From Collinsella sp. (lineage in GTDB: Bacteria > Actinomycetota > Coriobacteriia > Coriobacteriales > Coriobacteriaceae): 64,000 nucleotides of DNA. Each line of letters starts with the position of its first letter. The stretch's first letter is position 1. This document shows positions 27,292 through 35,580 of this stretch, in pieces. The stretch covers positions 38,599 to 102,598 of the forward strand of contig DXZN01000002.1 in the NCBI GenBank assembly GCA_019419645.1, written 5' to 3'. Below the pieces are notes generated by a model. That model searched no databases, was not told where the DNA came from, and saw only the letters and a list, made by a program, of their open reading frames with translations. Position numbers and translations under genes: made by a program.

Positions 27292-28671
27292 CTAATGCAC
27301 AAACATGCGCACGAACTTGCGCTTCCAGCTTGCGTAAGGGGCATAGCGGAACGGCACGTCCAGCCACGTTGCCTTGTTCACGATGCTCTTCTTGTGGCTA
27401 AACGTATCGAAGCTCTCGCGTCCATGGTACTGTCCCATACCGCTCGCCCCCATGCCGCCAAAGCCCATATGGCTCGTGGCCAAATGCATAATGGTGTCAT
27501 TAACACAGCCACCACCAAAGGGCACGTAACGCACAAAGCGCTGCTGAACCTCACGGTCTTGGCTAAAGATATACAGGGCCAGCGGCGTCGGACGATCCGT
27601 AATAAACGTCTCGGCCTCGTCTAGGCTCTCAAACGACAGCACCGGCAAGATGGGGCCGAAAATCTCCTCCTGCATTACGGCGTCCTCAGGCGCCACGCCG
27701 TCCAAAATCGTCGGTTCAATCTTGAGCGACGACTCGCGCGCGGTACCTCCCAGCACAACCTTGTCGGGGTCGATCAGCCCGCGTACGCGCGCGAAATGCT
27801 TGGCGTTGACAATATGACCGTAATTCTCATTGTCGAGCGGATGCTCGCCAAACATGCGGCGGGCCTCCTCCTTGATGAGGTCCAGCAGCTCGTCGTGCAC
27901 GCGCGCATCGACCAGCAGGTAGTCGGGCGCCACGCAGGTCTGCCCCACGTTGAGCCATTTACCAAAGGCGATACGGCGTGCCGCGACCTTCAAGTTAGCC
28001 GTCGCATCCACGATGCAGGGACTCTTTCCGCCCAGCTCAAGCGTCACGGGTGTGAGGTTTTTACTTGCACGCTCCATGACGAGCTTGCCGACCGGAACGC
28101 TACCGGTAAAGAAGATCTTGTCCCAGCACTCATCGAGCAACGCTTCGTTTTCGGCACGCCCGCCTTCGACGACCGTCACCAAGCGCGGATCAAATGCCTC
28201 TTCACAGATTTGCTTGAGCACCGCGCTCGATGCCGGAGCATAGGCGCTCGGCTTGATGACCACGGTATTGCCCGCGGCAAGGGCGCCGGCGAGTGGCTCG
28301 AGCGTCAGTAAAAACGGGTAGTTCCACGGAGCCATGATGAGTGTGACGCCATAGGGCACGGACTGCGTCTTGCACACACTCACGGCGTTGGCGAGGTCAC
28401 ACGGACGCAGGCGCGAGCGACTCCATCGAGCCACATGCGCAATCTGATAACGAATCTCGGAAAGCGAGGTGCCGATCTCGCACATATACGCCTCGTCATG
28501 CGACTTTCCCAAATCGGTCTTGAGCGCATGGGCAATATCGGCCTCGTGGGCCCGCACCGCATCGCGTAAACTCACGAGCGCACGACGTCGAGCATCGACA
28601 TCAAACGTGGCGTGCGTCTTAAAATAGGCGCGCTGATCGGCAACGATGCGCGCGATTTCCTCGGTGTTCAT
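27292..28671 (-). CDS. Aldehyde dehydrogenase (class 3-like)
   Basis: 459 residues. Catalytic Cys246 lies in NVGQTCVAPDY, the general base Glu212 in TLELGGKSPCIVD, and Asn117 in APWNYPF; FFTGSVPVGK is the NAD(P) loop. Length and the C-terminal hydrophobic/basic end (KRKFVRMFVH) fit class 3/fatty aldehyde dehydrogenases that act at the membrane. It follows the alcohol dehydrogenase gene by eight bases on the same strand, so the two probably interconvert alcohol, aldehyde and acid as a pair. Confidence 0.93.
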   Translation of the reverse strand: MNTEEIARIVADQRAYFKTHATFDVDARRRALVSLRDAVRAHEADIAHALKTDLGKSHDEAYMCEIGTSLSEIRYQIAHVARWSRSRLRPCDLANAVSVCKTQSVPYGVTLIMAPWNYPFLLTLEPLAGALAAGNTVVIKPSAYAPASSAVLKQICEEAFDPRLVTVVEGGRAENEALLDECWDKIFFTGSVPVGKLVMERASKNLTPVTLELGGKSPCIVDATANLKVAARRIAFGKWLNVGQTCVAPDYLLVDARVHDELLDLIKEEARRMFGEHPLDNENYGHIVNAKHFARVRGLIDPDKVVLGGTARESSLKIEPTILDGVAPEDAVMQEEIFGPILPVLSFESLDEAETFITDRPTPLALYIFSQDREVQQRFVRYVPFGGGCVNDTIMHLATSHMGFGGMGASGMGQYHGRESFDTFSHKKSIVNKATWLDVPFRYAPYASWKRKFVRMFVH

Positions 28672-28679
28672 GGGCCCTC

Positions 28680-29900
28680 CTAGTTCTCGTCTTCAAACAT
28701 ACCACCCGCAACGACCTCGTACATATGCTCGAGCTCCAAACGGTCCATTAAAAGCGGAACGGGGTACAGGGGATTGGCCTCGGCATCGGCATGCGCCGCC
28801 ATCTCAGGAATGTCGGAGCGGCGAATGCCCGTCACATATTTGGGTATGCCCAAGGCGGCGTTCATGCGGTCGACCCAATCGATAAAGGCCTCAGCAGCCA
28901 CGTTGTCCAGCGCATTAGCCGGCGCAATGCCGGCCATGCGGGCGAGATCGGCGAGCTTGGGAGCAGCAGCTTCGCCATAGGCGCGAAGCATGTGCGGCAG
29001 GATGATGGCGTTGGCCAAGCCGTGGGGAATCCCGTAACGCCCGCCCAGGCTGTGCGCGATGGCATGGACGTATCCAACATAAGAGCGCGTAAAGGCAACG
29101 CCCGCTTTATACGCCGCCGAAAGCATATTGCGGCGCGCACGCATGTTGCCACCGCACTCATAGGCCTCGAGCAAATTGTCGTGGATGAGCTGCACCGCCT
29201 GGCGCGCCATCTTGCGCGTATAGGGCGTGGTGCTGCGCCCGATAAAGGCCTCGACGGCATGTGTCAGGGCGTCCATGCCCGTTTGCCCCGTAATGGAGGC
29301 GGGCAGGCCGCGCGTAAACTCGGGGTCGTGCACCGCAAAGCGCGGGATCAGCACAAAGTCGTTAATGGGATACTTGTAGTGCGTCTCGTCGTCGGTAATT
29401 ACCGCTGCAAGCGTGACCTCGCTTCCCGTGCCCGCCGTGGTGGGAACGGCGATGAGCAGCGGCAGGCGACGATGGATACGCAACAGGCCGCGCATCTTGT
29501 TGATGGGCTTCTTTGGCTGCGCGATGCGCGCGCCCACGCCCTTGGCGCAGTCCATGGCCGAACCGCCGCCAAAGCCGATAATGGCCTGGCAGGCGCTCTC
29601 TCGATACAGAGATGCCGCTTCCTCCACGTTTGAGACCGTGGGGTTCGCACATGTTTCGGCATAGACCGCAGCGCTAATTCCCTTGGACGCGAGCGCTGTC
29701 TCGAGCGGTGCCGTGAGCCCCAGACGGGCAATGCCGGGATCTGTCACGATAAGAACATGGTGTATTGAACGCTTTTGAAGCACTGCGGGCACTTCCTCAG
29801 CGTGCTCTAAAATGCGTGGCTCGGTATAGGGCAGCACCGGCAATGCGATGCGAAAAACCGTTTGATACGTTCGGCACCAGGCGCGGCGGGCTAGATGCAT
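28680..29900 (-). CDS. Iron-containing (type III) alcohol dehydrogenase
   Basis: 406 residues from the ATG at 29900 with GAAGGAG upstream; the frame is open to 29981 but that part holds an operator-like repeat. Motifs: GFGGGSAMDCAKG (NAD binding), PTTAGTGSEVT, GMDALTHAVEAFI and HAIAHSLGGRYGIPHGLANA, which carry the iron-binding His/Asp residues. Reduces aldehydes or ketones with NAD(P)H. First gene of a two-gene unit with the aldehyde dehydrogenase. Two copies of a 14-base near-palindrome upstream suggest a dedicated repressor. Confidence 0.93.
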   Translation of the reverse strand: MHLARRAWCRTYQTVFRIALPVLPYTEPRILEHAEEVPAVLQKRSIHHVLIVTDPGIARLGLTAPLETALASKGISAAVYAETCANPTVSNVEEAASLYRESACQAIIGFGGGSAMDCAKGVGARIAQPKKPINKMRGLLRIHRRLPLLIAVPTTAGTGSEVTLAAVITDDETHYKYPINDFVLIPRFAVHDPEFTRGLPASITGQTGMDALTHAVEAFIGRSTTPYTRKMARQAVQLIHDNLLEAYECGGNMRARRNMLSAAYKAGVAFTRSYVGYVHAIAHSLGGRYGIPHGLANAIILPHMLRAYGEAAAPKLADLARMAGIAPANALDNVAAEAFIDWVDRMNAALGIPKYVTGIRRSDIPEMAAHADAEANPLYPVPLLMDRLELEHMYEVVAGGMFEDEN

Positions 29901-29919
29901 AAAGGAAGCTCCTTCATTT

Positions 29920-29933
29920 GTTGATTGGTCAAC
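29920..29933. promoter_or_regulatory. Operator-like site 1, GTTGATTGGTCAAC
   Basis: A near-palindrome with arms GTTGA/TCAAC, 20 bases upstream of the alcohol dehydrogenase start. A second copy differing at two central positions lies 64 bases away. The size and symmetry suit a TetR- or MarR-type repressor. Confidence 0.6.
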
Positions 29934-29983
29934 ATTTGCTCGACCGATTGTACTCATCGGAGGTCGCACGAGGTCTAGCAATC

Positions 29984-29997
29984 GTTAATCAATCAAC
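29984..29997. promoter_or_regulatory. Operator-like site 2, GTTAATCAATCAAC
   Basis: Reads GTTGATTGATTAAC on the minus strand, matching site 1 at 12 of 14 positions. Lies near the middle of the divergent region, so it could affect either gene. Confidence 0.58.
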
Positions 29998-30014
29998 ATC
30001 TACACATGCTTAAA

Positions 30015-30042
30015 TTGTTTTATTAAAAATCATTCCTAATAG
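30015..30042 (+). promoter_or_regulatory. Possible promoter of the rubrerythrin gene
   Basis: TTGTTT and TAATAG separated by 16 bases in an unusually A+T-rich stretch about 115 bases before the coding start. Fair but not strong match to a housekeeping promoter. Confidence 0.4.
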
Positions 30043-30156
30043 GCTTCACATTCGGTCTCATTTATGGATAATAGAACTCGTCAAGACGCACGTCCGGAGA
30101 GGGCCCTTACGGGACCGGACGAGCGCACCATCGCCATCGATCGAAAGGATCGAATC

Positions 30157-30717
30157 ATGAAGTTTGTTTGCCCCGTTTGCGGTTATGTGGAAGAGTTCGA
30201 CGGCGACCAGCTGCCCGAGGATTTCAAGTGCCCCCAGTGCGGCGTTCCCGGCTCTCGCTTCCTGAAGCAGGAGGAGGGCCAGCTCGAGTGGGCTGCCGAG
30301 CACGTCGTGGGCGTCGCCAAGATGGAGGGCGTCTCCGAGGACATCGTTGCCGATCTGCGCGCCAACTTTGAGGGCGAGTGCTCCGAGGTCGGTATGTACC
30401 TGGCCATGGCTCGCGTTGCTCATCGCGAGGGTTATCCCGAGATCGGCCTGTACTGGGAGAAGGCTGCCCACGAGGAGGCCGAGCATGCCGCCAAGTTCGC
30501 CGAGCTCCTGGGCGAGGTCGTGACCGATTCCACCAAGAAGAACCTCGAGATGCGCGTTGAGGCCGAGAATGGCGCCACCGCCGGCAAGACCGATCTTGCC
30601 AAGCGCGCCAAGGCCGCTGGCCTCGATGCCATCCACGACACCGTGCACGAGATGGCTCGCGACGAGGCCCGCCACGGCAAGGCTTTCGCTGGCCTGCTCA
30701 AGCGCTACTTTGGCTAA
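30157..30717 (+). CDS. Rubrerythrin-family peroxidase with N-terminal rubredoxin domain
   Basis: 186 residues from the ATG at 30157 (AAAGGA upstream). An N-terminal rubredoxin-like knot (CPVCGY...CPQCGVPG, residues 5-28) binds one iron, followed by a four-helix ferritin-like domain whose di-iron ligands lie in [20 protein letters not shown] and RDEARHGKA. This order (rubredoxin first) is the reverse-rubrerythrin/NADH peroxidase type, which reduces hydrogen peroxide to water in anaerobes. Codon use is strongly biased to G/C-ending codons with few rare ones, suggesting high expression. Confidence 0.93.
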   Translation: MKFVCPVCGYVEEFDGDQLPEDFKCPQCGVPGSRFLKQEEGQLEWAAEHVVGVAKMEGVSEDIVADLRANFEGECSEVGMYLAMARVAHREGYPEIGLYWEKAAHEEAEHAAKFAELLGEVVTDSTKKNLEMRVEAENGATAGKTDLAKRAKAAGLDAIHDTVHEMARDEARHGKAFAGLLKRYFG

Positions 30718-30749
30718 GCCAACTGCCTGAGACATAACCTCTAGCTCGA

Positions 30750-30786
30750 AGAAGGCCCGGACCGTATTGGTTCGGGCCTTTTTGTG
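30750..30786 (+). terminator. Rho-independent terminator after rubrerythrin
   Basis: AAGGCCCGGACC and GGTTCGGGCCTT (30753-30780) form a stem with a short loop, followed by TTTTTG. Confidence 0.9.
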
Positions 30787-31037
30787 TCTCGAGGACTCGT
30801 TAACGCCCTGAAATAGAGCTATCTTCGGCATCGGTCTCTCGTCAAAAACTAAGTGAGTAGACTTTTCGAAACTTGCCGAGCAGACCATCCGTATTGCTTT
30901 ATAAAGTCGCAGGTAAATGACTTGTTTCAAAACGGCCTGGTCGCCAAAGTGCCAAAAGCCTACTCACTTAGAACCGCAGCCGTCCACGATCGAGCTGTTT
31001 TGCGTCTAACGGGCATCTTTCCGTCGATTACTCCCAA
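30787..31037. other. Intergenic region holding 119-bp repeat copy 2
   Basis: Between the rubrerythrin terminator and the end of the nuclease-like gene. Apart from repeat copy 2 (30851-30969) I see nothing coding; the last 68 bases lead into the 3' end of the nuclease-like gene on the minus strand. Confidence 0.6.
30851..30969 (+). repeat. 119-bp palindromic-ended repeat A, copy 2
   Basis: Starts AAGTGAGTAGACTTTT and ends AAAAGCCTACTCACTT, with TCGCAGGTA at offset 56. The flanking CT/AG extend the palindrome by two bases. Its right half (ACTTGTTTCAAAACGGCCTG and GTCGCCAAAGTGC) is almost the same as in copy 3, so copies 2 and 3 are closer to each other than to copy 1. Confidence 0.88.
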
Positions 31038-32093
31038 TTATGTCCAGTCAACGAATAGTTCAGACCGGAGTAATGTCTCAGCCCTTTGCTCATCTGAGCT
31101 TTTATCACGATATTCAGCATCGAGCATCCTGCATATGGCCTTAACGATCGCGCGGAATCTATCCTCATCGGATATCTGTCTGTGTGTCAGGAGAAGTACA
31201 TCGTAGCCCATGGCCTGAAGGGCCGTCATGCGGTCAGCGTCACGCAAGCCATCCCCTGCGCGTCCGTGCGAGGCCTTTCCCTGACATTCAATGGCCACCT
31301 GTCGCCTGCCGTCCGGCGAAGAAAGAAGTAGGTCGATATATACACGGGACTTTCCCACAATCGCTCGAGCACTTGTGCTTAGCATCACTTCAACATTAAG
31401 CTCTATGCCGCAAAAACCTTCGCCTCCCAGGGATCGCGGCAGTGCAAGTAGCAAATACGCCTCGACCTCAAAAGGCGACGCGGCGCCCAATGGAACGAGT
31501 TGCGATACCGCTATAAATCTATTGCCGTAACGCATCCCGCAAACATCTGAACAAAAACGGTCAAGGTCTCCGCCCAAAACCAAAGCGTCTCGACGCCATA
31601 AATTTGAGGCGGTGCCGTCCTCGGACGGGCAGCGCACCCAACCGAACGTTGTCGAAATCGCGCCCGAATCAATTGCACGCGAAAGCTCCGCCTCAAGTGC
31701 CGCCGGCAGGGCACACACCGCAAACAAGCCACACATCTCCGCCAATACCAAAAGAAGCTGAAGATCCGTCAGATGCCGCAACATGATGAATGCCGTCAGT
31801 AGAGGAGACGTAATCAAAACCCCATGCTCCGTTCCCAGCACGGATTCCCTGGGAAGCTCACCAAGAAACAGCCGCTGCCTAATGCTGGCAGGACAAGTCC
31901 GTTTGTTTCTCGACCGAACCAATGTATACAACGGAAAACCGAGCGCGACCGCAGCCGTCGGGTTGCGGGCGAGATCATATCGCTGCCGGTCTTCTTCCGG
32001 TCGTGGAAGCGGCGGACACAAAGCGCGGACTTGAGGAGGCAAACGCCAGTACCTAAAAGCTGATATGTCACAAAGTAGATCCTTCATAGGCAC
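31038..32093 (-). CDS. Hypothetical protein with DUF559/VSR-like nuclease domain at C-terminus
   Basis: 351 residues from a GTG at 32093 (an ATG two codons later is equally possible; the ribosome site is weak). The C-terminal part has the look of a PD-(D/E)XK fold: YIDLLLSSPDGRRQVAIECQGK, with Asp then Glu-X-Gln, followed by RMTALQAMGYDVLLLTHRQI, as in VSR and DUF559 endonuclease-like proteins. The N-terminal two thirds resemble no family I know. By eye it is less G+C-rich than its neighbours. It is alone and lies between two direct copies of the 119-bp repeat, which suggests acquisition or movement as a unit. Confidence 0.75.
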   Translation of the reverse strand: MPMKDLLCDISAFRYWRLPPQVRALCPPLPRPEEDRQRYDLARNPTAAVALGFPLYTLVRSRNKRTCPASIRQRLFLGELPRESVLGTEHGVLITSPLLTAFIMLRHLTDLQLLLVLAEMCGLFAVCALPAALEAELSRAIDSGAISTTFGWVRCPSEDGTASNLWRRDALVLGGDLDRFCSDVCGMRYGNRFIAVSQLVPLGAASPFEVEAYLLLALPRSLGGEGFCGIELNVEVMLSTSARAIVGKSRVYIDLLLSSPDGRRQVAIECQGKASHGRAGDGLRDADRMTALQAMGYDVLLLTHRQISDEDRFRAIVKAICRMLDAEYRDKSSDEQRAETLLRSELFVDWT

Positions 32094-32386
32094 AGGAAAA
32101 CACGAATTTCAACCCAGTCAGTCACGCATTGGCGCGAACGCACCAAAAATGGCGCCGAACGGACTGCCAAGTTTTCAACAGCCCTCCCCAACTGGCCAAA
32201 AGCTTGCCGAGAGCTGGACGAAGCCCTGTTGAAAACCCCATTTTTTCTCATGCAGGAGCTTTGCGCGGCAAGTGAGTAGACTTTTTTGAACATCCCGAGC
32301 AGGCCGGTCATCCTGCTTTTCAAAACCGCAGGTAGATAGCTTGTTACAAAACTGCCTGGTCGCCAAAGTGCTAAAAGTCTACTCAC
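32094..32386. other. Intergenic region with inverted repeat and 119-bp repeat copy 3
   Basis: About 293 bases. GTTTTCAACAG (32171-32181) and CTGTTGAAAAC (32226-32236) are perfect 11-base arms 44 bases apart, upstream of the nuclease-like gene. Repeat A copy 3 fills most of the rest. Confidence 0.6.
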
Positions 32387-32388
32387 TT
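32270..32388 (+). repeat. 119-bp palindromic-ended repeat A, copy 3, abutting pdxR
   Basis: Starts AAGTGAGTAGACTTTTTTGA and ends AAAAGTCTACTCACTT, core CCGCAGGTA at offset 56. Its right end forms the pdxR stop codon: read on the minus strand, CTAAGTGAG supplies TAA at 32387-32389. Confidence 0.88.
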
Positions 32389-33820
32389 AGGTTGCAGAGT
32401 GCCCCCCCATTAGCTGCAATTCCAAGGTAGTTAGTACTTTTGGACTCAGATCGTCATACTGAACAAGAATTTGAGTTGAGTTTTCAGGGACAGATGCGCC
32501 ATCGGCACACCAAAAACAGTCACCGATATCGATAAAAGGGATGCTCGAGCGCGTGAGGGCCCGTGCAAAAGAGCTTCCGCCCGCGTCACACTCCACGGCC
32601 ACGACGCAGTAAAGGCCGGCGTCCGCGTACTCGATCGAGACTTCCCCTGCCGGAAACGTTTTCCGTACAAGCGCCGCCAGGCCATCACGCGCCCCACGAG
32701 CACGAACGCGCACGCGGTTCACATGTCGCTCGTAATCACCCGATTCCAGCAAACGCGCCAAGGCAACCTGATCAACAGAACTTACCGACGAGGCGTAGAA
32801 ACCAAGGTTGCGTTTAAACCTCTCCATTAGTTCATCGGGCAGCACCATGTACGCCAAACGTAACGCCGATGAAAGGCTCTTCGAAAACGTGTTGGTGTAG
32901 ATAACCGACTGGGCGGCATCGATCGACGCGAGCGCGGGAATCGGCTTGCCGGCAAGGCGAAACTCACAATCAAAGTCGTCTTCGATGAGATACCGACCTG
33001 GCCGCTCGGCGGCCCAGCTCAGCAACGCATAGCGACGTGCAATGCTCGTCACAAGACCGGTCGGATACTGATGAGACGGCATCAGGTGAAGGACATCGGT
33101 CCCGGTTTTCTGCAGCGCGCTCAAGTCCACGCCCTCAGCATCCAACGGGACATGCCGCACTTCGCAACCCATGGCCTGATAGATGCGCGTCAAGCGCAAA
33201 TAGCCTGGATCCTCGACGGCATACACCTTGTCCGCGCCAAGCAACTGAACCAACATGGTATCGAGCAGCTGGGCGCCCGCACCGATAACGATATTGTCGG
33301 GATTGACATTCATGCCCCTTGTCCCGCGCAGATGGCGCGCAATCGCACGTCGCAGTCGAGCGGTGCCCTGCGCCGGTGCGGGCGAAAAGATTTCACGTTC
33401 GTCTTCGGACGTCAGCGTCGCCCGTAGCGCACTTTGCCAAAGCCGCGCCGCCTCCAAAGCGGAAGGAGAAAGTGCGTCGAATCGCTCTGCCTGCCCCATG
33501 GCATCATGCGCGCTGGGACCAACAGGGACAGCATCTCGGTCGATATCCCCCGCAGCCAAAGCCAAAACCGGCGCATCCGGGAGCTCGCACGCGTAGTAGC
33601 CACGACGCGGCATTGAGCAAATATAGCCCTCGGCAAGCAACTGGCTATATGCATTCTCGATGGTAATGACACTGATACCCAGATGACTCGCAAAGGCGCG
33701 CTTAGACGGCAGATGCTCCCCCGCCGCAATACGGCCAGCAACAATATCATCGCGAATTTGCTGGTAAACATACTCATAAAGCGATGCTTCGCCGCGATTT
33801 TCCAAATTGTAGTCAAGCAT
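32387..33820 (-). CDS. pdxR: PdxR: MocR/GntR-type regulator with aminotransferase domain
   Basis: 477 residues from the ATG at 33820. Residues about 10-80 form a GntR winged helix (LYEYVYQQIRDDIVAGRIAAGEHLPSKRAFASHLGIS); the rest is a fold-type I aminotransferase domain with the PLP lysine in TNTFSKSLSSALRL. MocR proteins sense PLP; PdxR activates pdxS/pdxT and represses itself. The divergent pdxS-pdxT genes start 146 bases away, which supports this specific assignment. The stop codon comes from the end of repeat A copy 3. Confidence 0.92.
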   Translation of the reverse strand: MLDYNLENRGEASLYEYVYQQIRDDIVAGRIAAGEHLPSKRAFASHLGISVITIENAYSQLLAEGYICSMPRRGYYACELPDAPVLALAAGDIDRDAVPVGPSAHDAMGQAERFDALSPSALEAARLWQSALRATLTSEDEREIFSPAPAQGTARLRRAIARHLRGTRGMNVNPDNIVIGAGAQLLDTMLVQLLGADKVYAVEDPGYLRLTRIYQAMGCEVRHVPLDAEGVDLSALQKTGTDVLHLMPSHQYPTGLVTSIARRYALLSWAAERPGRYLIEDDFDCEFRLAGKPIPALASIDAAQSVIYTNTFSKSLSSALRLAYMVLPDELMERFKRNLGFYASSVSSVDQVALARLLESGDYERHVNRVRVRARGARDGLAALVRKTFPAGEVSIEYADAGLYCVVAVECDAGGSSFARALTRSSIPFIDIGDCFWCADGASVPENSTQILVQYDDLSPKVLTTLELQLMGGHSAT

Positions 33821-33831
33821 GGGTCTATCAC

Positions 33832-33881
33832 CTGACCTTATTGAATCATTCAATCTGGCATTAGTCTGACCTTGTTATTAT
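33832..33881. promoter_or_regulatory. Probable PdxR operator region
   Basis: The sequence CTGACCTT occurs twice in the same direction (33832-33839 and 33866-33873), 34 bases apart, flanking a perfect palindrome TTGAATCATTCAA (33841-33853). Direct repeats spaced by a few helical turns are usual for MocR dimers. TATTAT at 33876 could be the pdxS -10. Confidence 0.6.
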
Positions 33882-33965
33882 CTCGAAAACTGAGTATTTC
33901 GCCATACCCAGCTCCCCGATAGGATGTTCCGTTAAGCAATGCACATGCCAACCAAGGGAGCAACC

Positions 33966-34856
33966 ATGGCAGAACAGACCAGCAAGGCCGATCGCGTCAA
34001 ACTCAATCGCGAGCTCGCGCAGATGCTCAAGGGCGGCGTCATCATGGACGTCACCACGCCCGAGCAAGCACGCATCGCCGAGGAGGCGGGCGCCTGCGCC
34101 GTCATGGCGCTCGAGCGCATCCCGGCCGACATCCGCGCCGCAGGCGGCGTCTCGCGCATGAGTGATCCCAAGATGATCAAGGGCATCCAAAAAGCTGTCT
34201 CCATCCCCGTTATGGCCAAGTGCCGCATCGGCCACATTGTCGAGGCGCAGATCCTGCAGGCCATCGAAATCGACTACATCGACGAATCCGAGGTCCTCTC
34301 CCCCGCCGATGATGTCTATCACATCGACAAGACCCAGTTTGACGTGCCGTTTGTCTGCGGCGCCCGCGATCTGGGCGAGGCACTGCGCCGTGTTGCCGAG
34401 GGCGCCACGATGATTCGCACCAAGGGCGAGCCGGGCACGGGCGACGTCGTTCAGGCCGTGCGCCATATGCGCAAGATCCAAAAGCAGATCCGCGACGTTG
34501 TTGCCCTGCGCGACGACGAGCTCTTTGAGGCAGCCAAGCAGCTGCAGGTTCCGGTCGAGCTGGTGCGCGAGGTCCATGCCGCGGGCAAGCTCCCCGTCGT
34601 AAACTTTGCCGCCGGCGGAGTCGCGACCCCCGCCGACGCCGCGCTGATGATGCAGCTGGGCGCCGAGGGCGTCTTTGTTGGCTCGGGCATCTTTAAGAGC
34701 GGCGACCCCGCCAAGCGCGCCGCCGCCATCGTCAAGGCCGTGGCAAACTTCACCGACGCCAAGCTCATCGCCGAGCTTTCGGAGGACCTGGGCGAGGCCA
34801 TGGTGGGCATCAACGCCGACGAAATCGAGATCATCATGGAGGAGCGCGGGCGCTAG
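33966..34856 (+). CDS. pdxS: Pyridoxal 5'-phosphate synthase subunit PdxS
   Basis: 296 residues from the ATG at 33966 (GGGAGCA upstream). Near-perfect family match: the lysine in [16 protein letters not shown], then [36 protein letters not shown] and [33 protein letters not shown] (split here as two conserved segments). With PdxT it makes PLP directly from ribose 5-phosphate, glyceraldehyde 3-phosphate and ammonia in a dodecamer. Followed 20 bases later by pdxT. Confidence 0.97.
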   Translation: MAEQTSKADRVKLNRELAQMLKGGVIMDVTTPEQARIAEEAGACAVMALERIPADIRAAGGVSRMSDPKMIKGIQKAVSIPVMAKCRIGHIVEAQILQAIEIDYIDESEVLSPADDVYHIDKTQFDVPFVCGARDLGEALRRVAEGATMIRTKGEPGTGDVVQAVRHMRKIQKQIRDVVALRDDELFEAAKQLQVPVELVREVHAAGKLPVVNFAAGGVATPADAALMMQLGAEGVFVGSGIFKSGDPAKRAAAIVKAVANFTDAKLIAELSEDLGEAMVGINADEIEIIMEERGR

Positions 34857-34876
34857 TCCAGCAGAAAGGATCGCAC

Positions 34877-35464
34877 ATGAGCGATTATGCAGACCAAACG
34901 GTCGCCGTGCTGGCGGTCCAGGGCGCTTTTGCCGAGCACGAGGCAAGACTGTCCGAGCTGGGCGCACGTTGTATCGAGATGAGGCAGGCGGCCGATTTGC
35001 AGCAGAACTTTGACCGCCTGGTCCTCCCCGGCGGCGAGTCCACCGTTCAGGGCAAGTTACTTGCCGAGCTTGGTATGCTCGATGAGCTTCGCACCCGCAT
35101 TGTTGAGGGCATGCCCGTCCTGGGCACCTGCGCCGGCTTGATTCTGTTGGCGCGCGATCTTGCCGCCCACGACGATAAGGGGACGCCGCGCTTGGCAACC
35201 ATGGATGTGCTCGTTGAGCGCAATGCTTACGGCAGACAGCTCGGCAGCTTTCGCACCAAGGGGCAGGTAGGCGGTATCGACTGTGAGGTGCCGCTGACGT
35301 TTATCCGCGCGCCCCGCATCGTCGAAGTGCACGGCGACACTGAGGCCCTAGCCGAAGTCGACGGTCGCATCGTCGCCGCCCGCCAAGGCAACCAGCTCGG
35401 CGTCACCTTCCACCCCGAGCTCGACGAAGACACCCGCCTCCACGAACTGTTCCTGCAAATGTAG
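34877..35464 (+). CDS. pdxT: PLP synthase glutaminase subunit PdxT
   Basis: 195 residues, normal length. Glutaminase class I features: LPGGEST (50-56), nucleophile Cys85 in LGTCAGL, and the His179/Glu181 pair in FHPEL. It hydrolyses glutamine and channels ammonia to PdxS. Starts after AGAAAGGA, 20 bases behind pdxS. Confidence 0.96.
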   Translation: MSDYADQTVAVLAVQGAFAEHEARLSELGARCIEMRQAADLQQNFDRLVLPGGESTVQGKLLAELGMLDELRTRIVEGMPVLGTCAGLILLARDLAAHDDKGTPRLATMDVLVERNAYGRQLGSFRTKGQVGGIDCEVPLTFIRAPRIVEVHGDTEALAEVDGRIVAARQGNQLGVTFHPELDEDTRLHELFLQM

Positions 35465-35504
35465 GCAGAATTTAAACGAGCGTGGATTTTCGGACATACA
35501 ACAA

Positions 35505-35572
35505 ATGAGAGTGGATAATCTCCCACTTTGAGCTTGAATGCAGGCTCAAACCGGGAGATTATCCACTCTCAT
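35505..35572. repeat. 20-base perfect inverted repeat with nested stem
   Basis: ATGAGAGTGGATAATCTCCC and its exact reverse complement (35553-35572) enclose a second stem TTTGAGC/GCTCAAA. The whole can form a 68-base cruciform or RNA hairpin. It may end pdxT transcription, but there is no T run. Confidence 0.9.
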
Positions 35573-35580
35573 GCTATGTA

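Larger units (their letters stand above)
29901..30156. other. Divergent control region between alcohol dehydrogenase and rubrerythrin genes
   Basis: 256 bases with two operator-like sites (29920-29933, 29984-29997) and an A+T-rich promoter-like segment (30015-30042). The frame of the rubrerythrin gene is open back to 30064 but lacks a ribosome site there. Confidence 0.5.
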
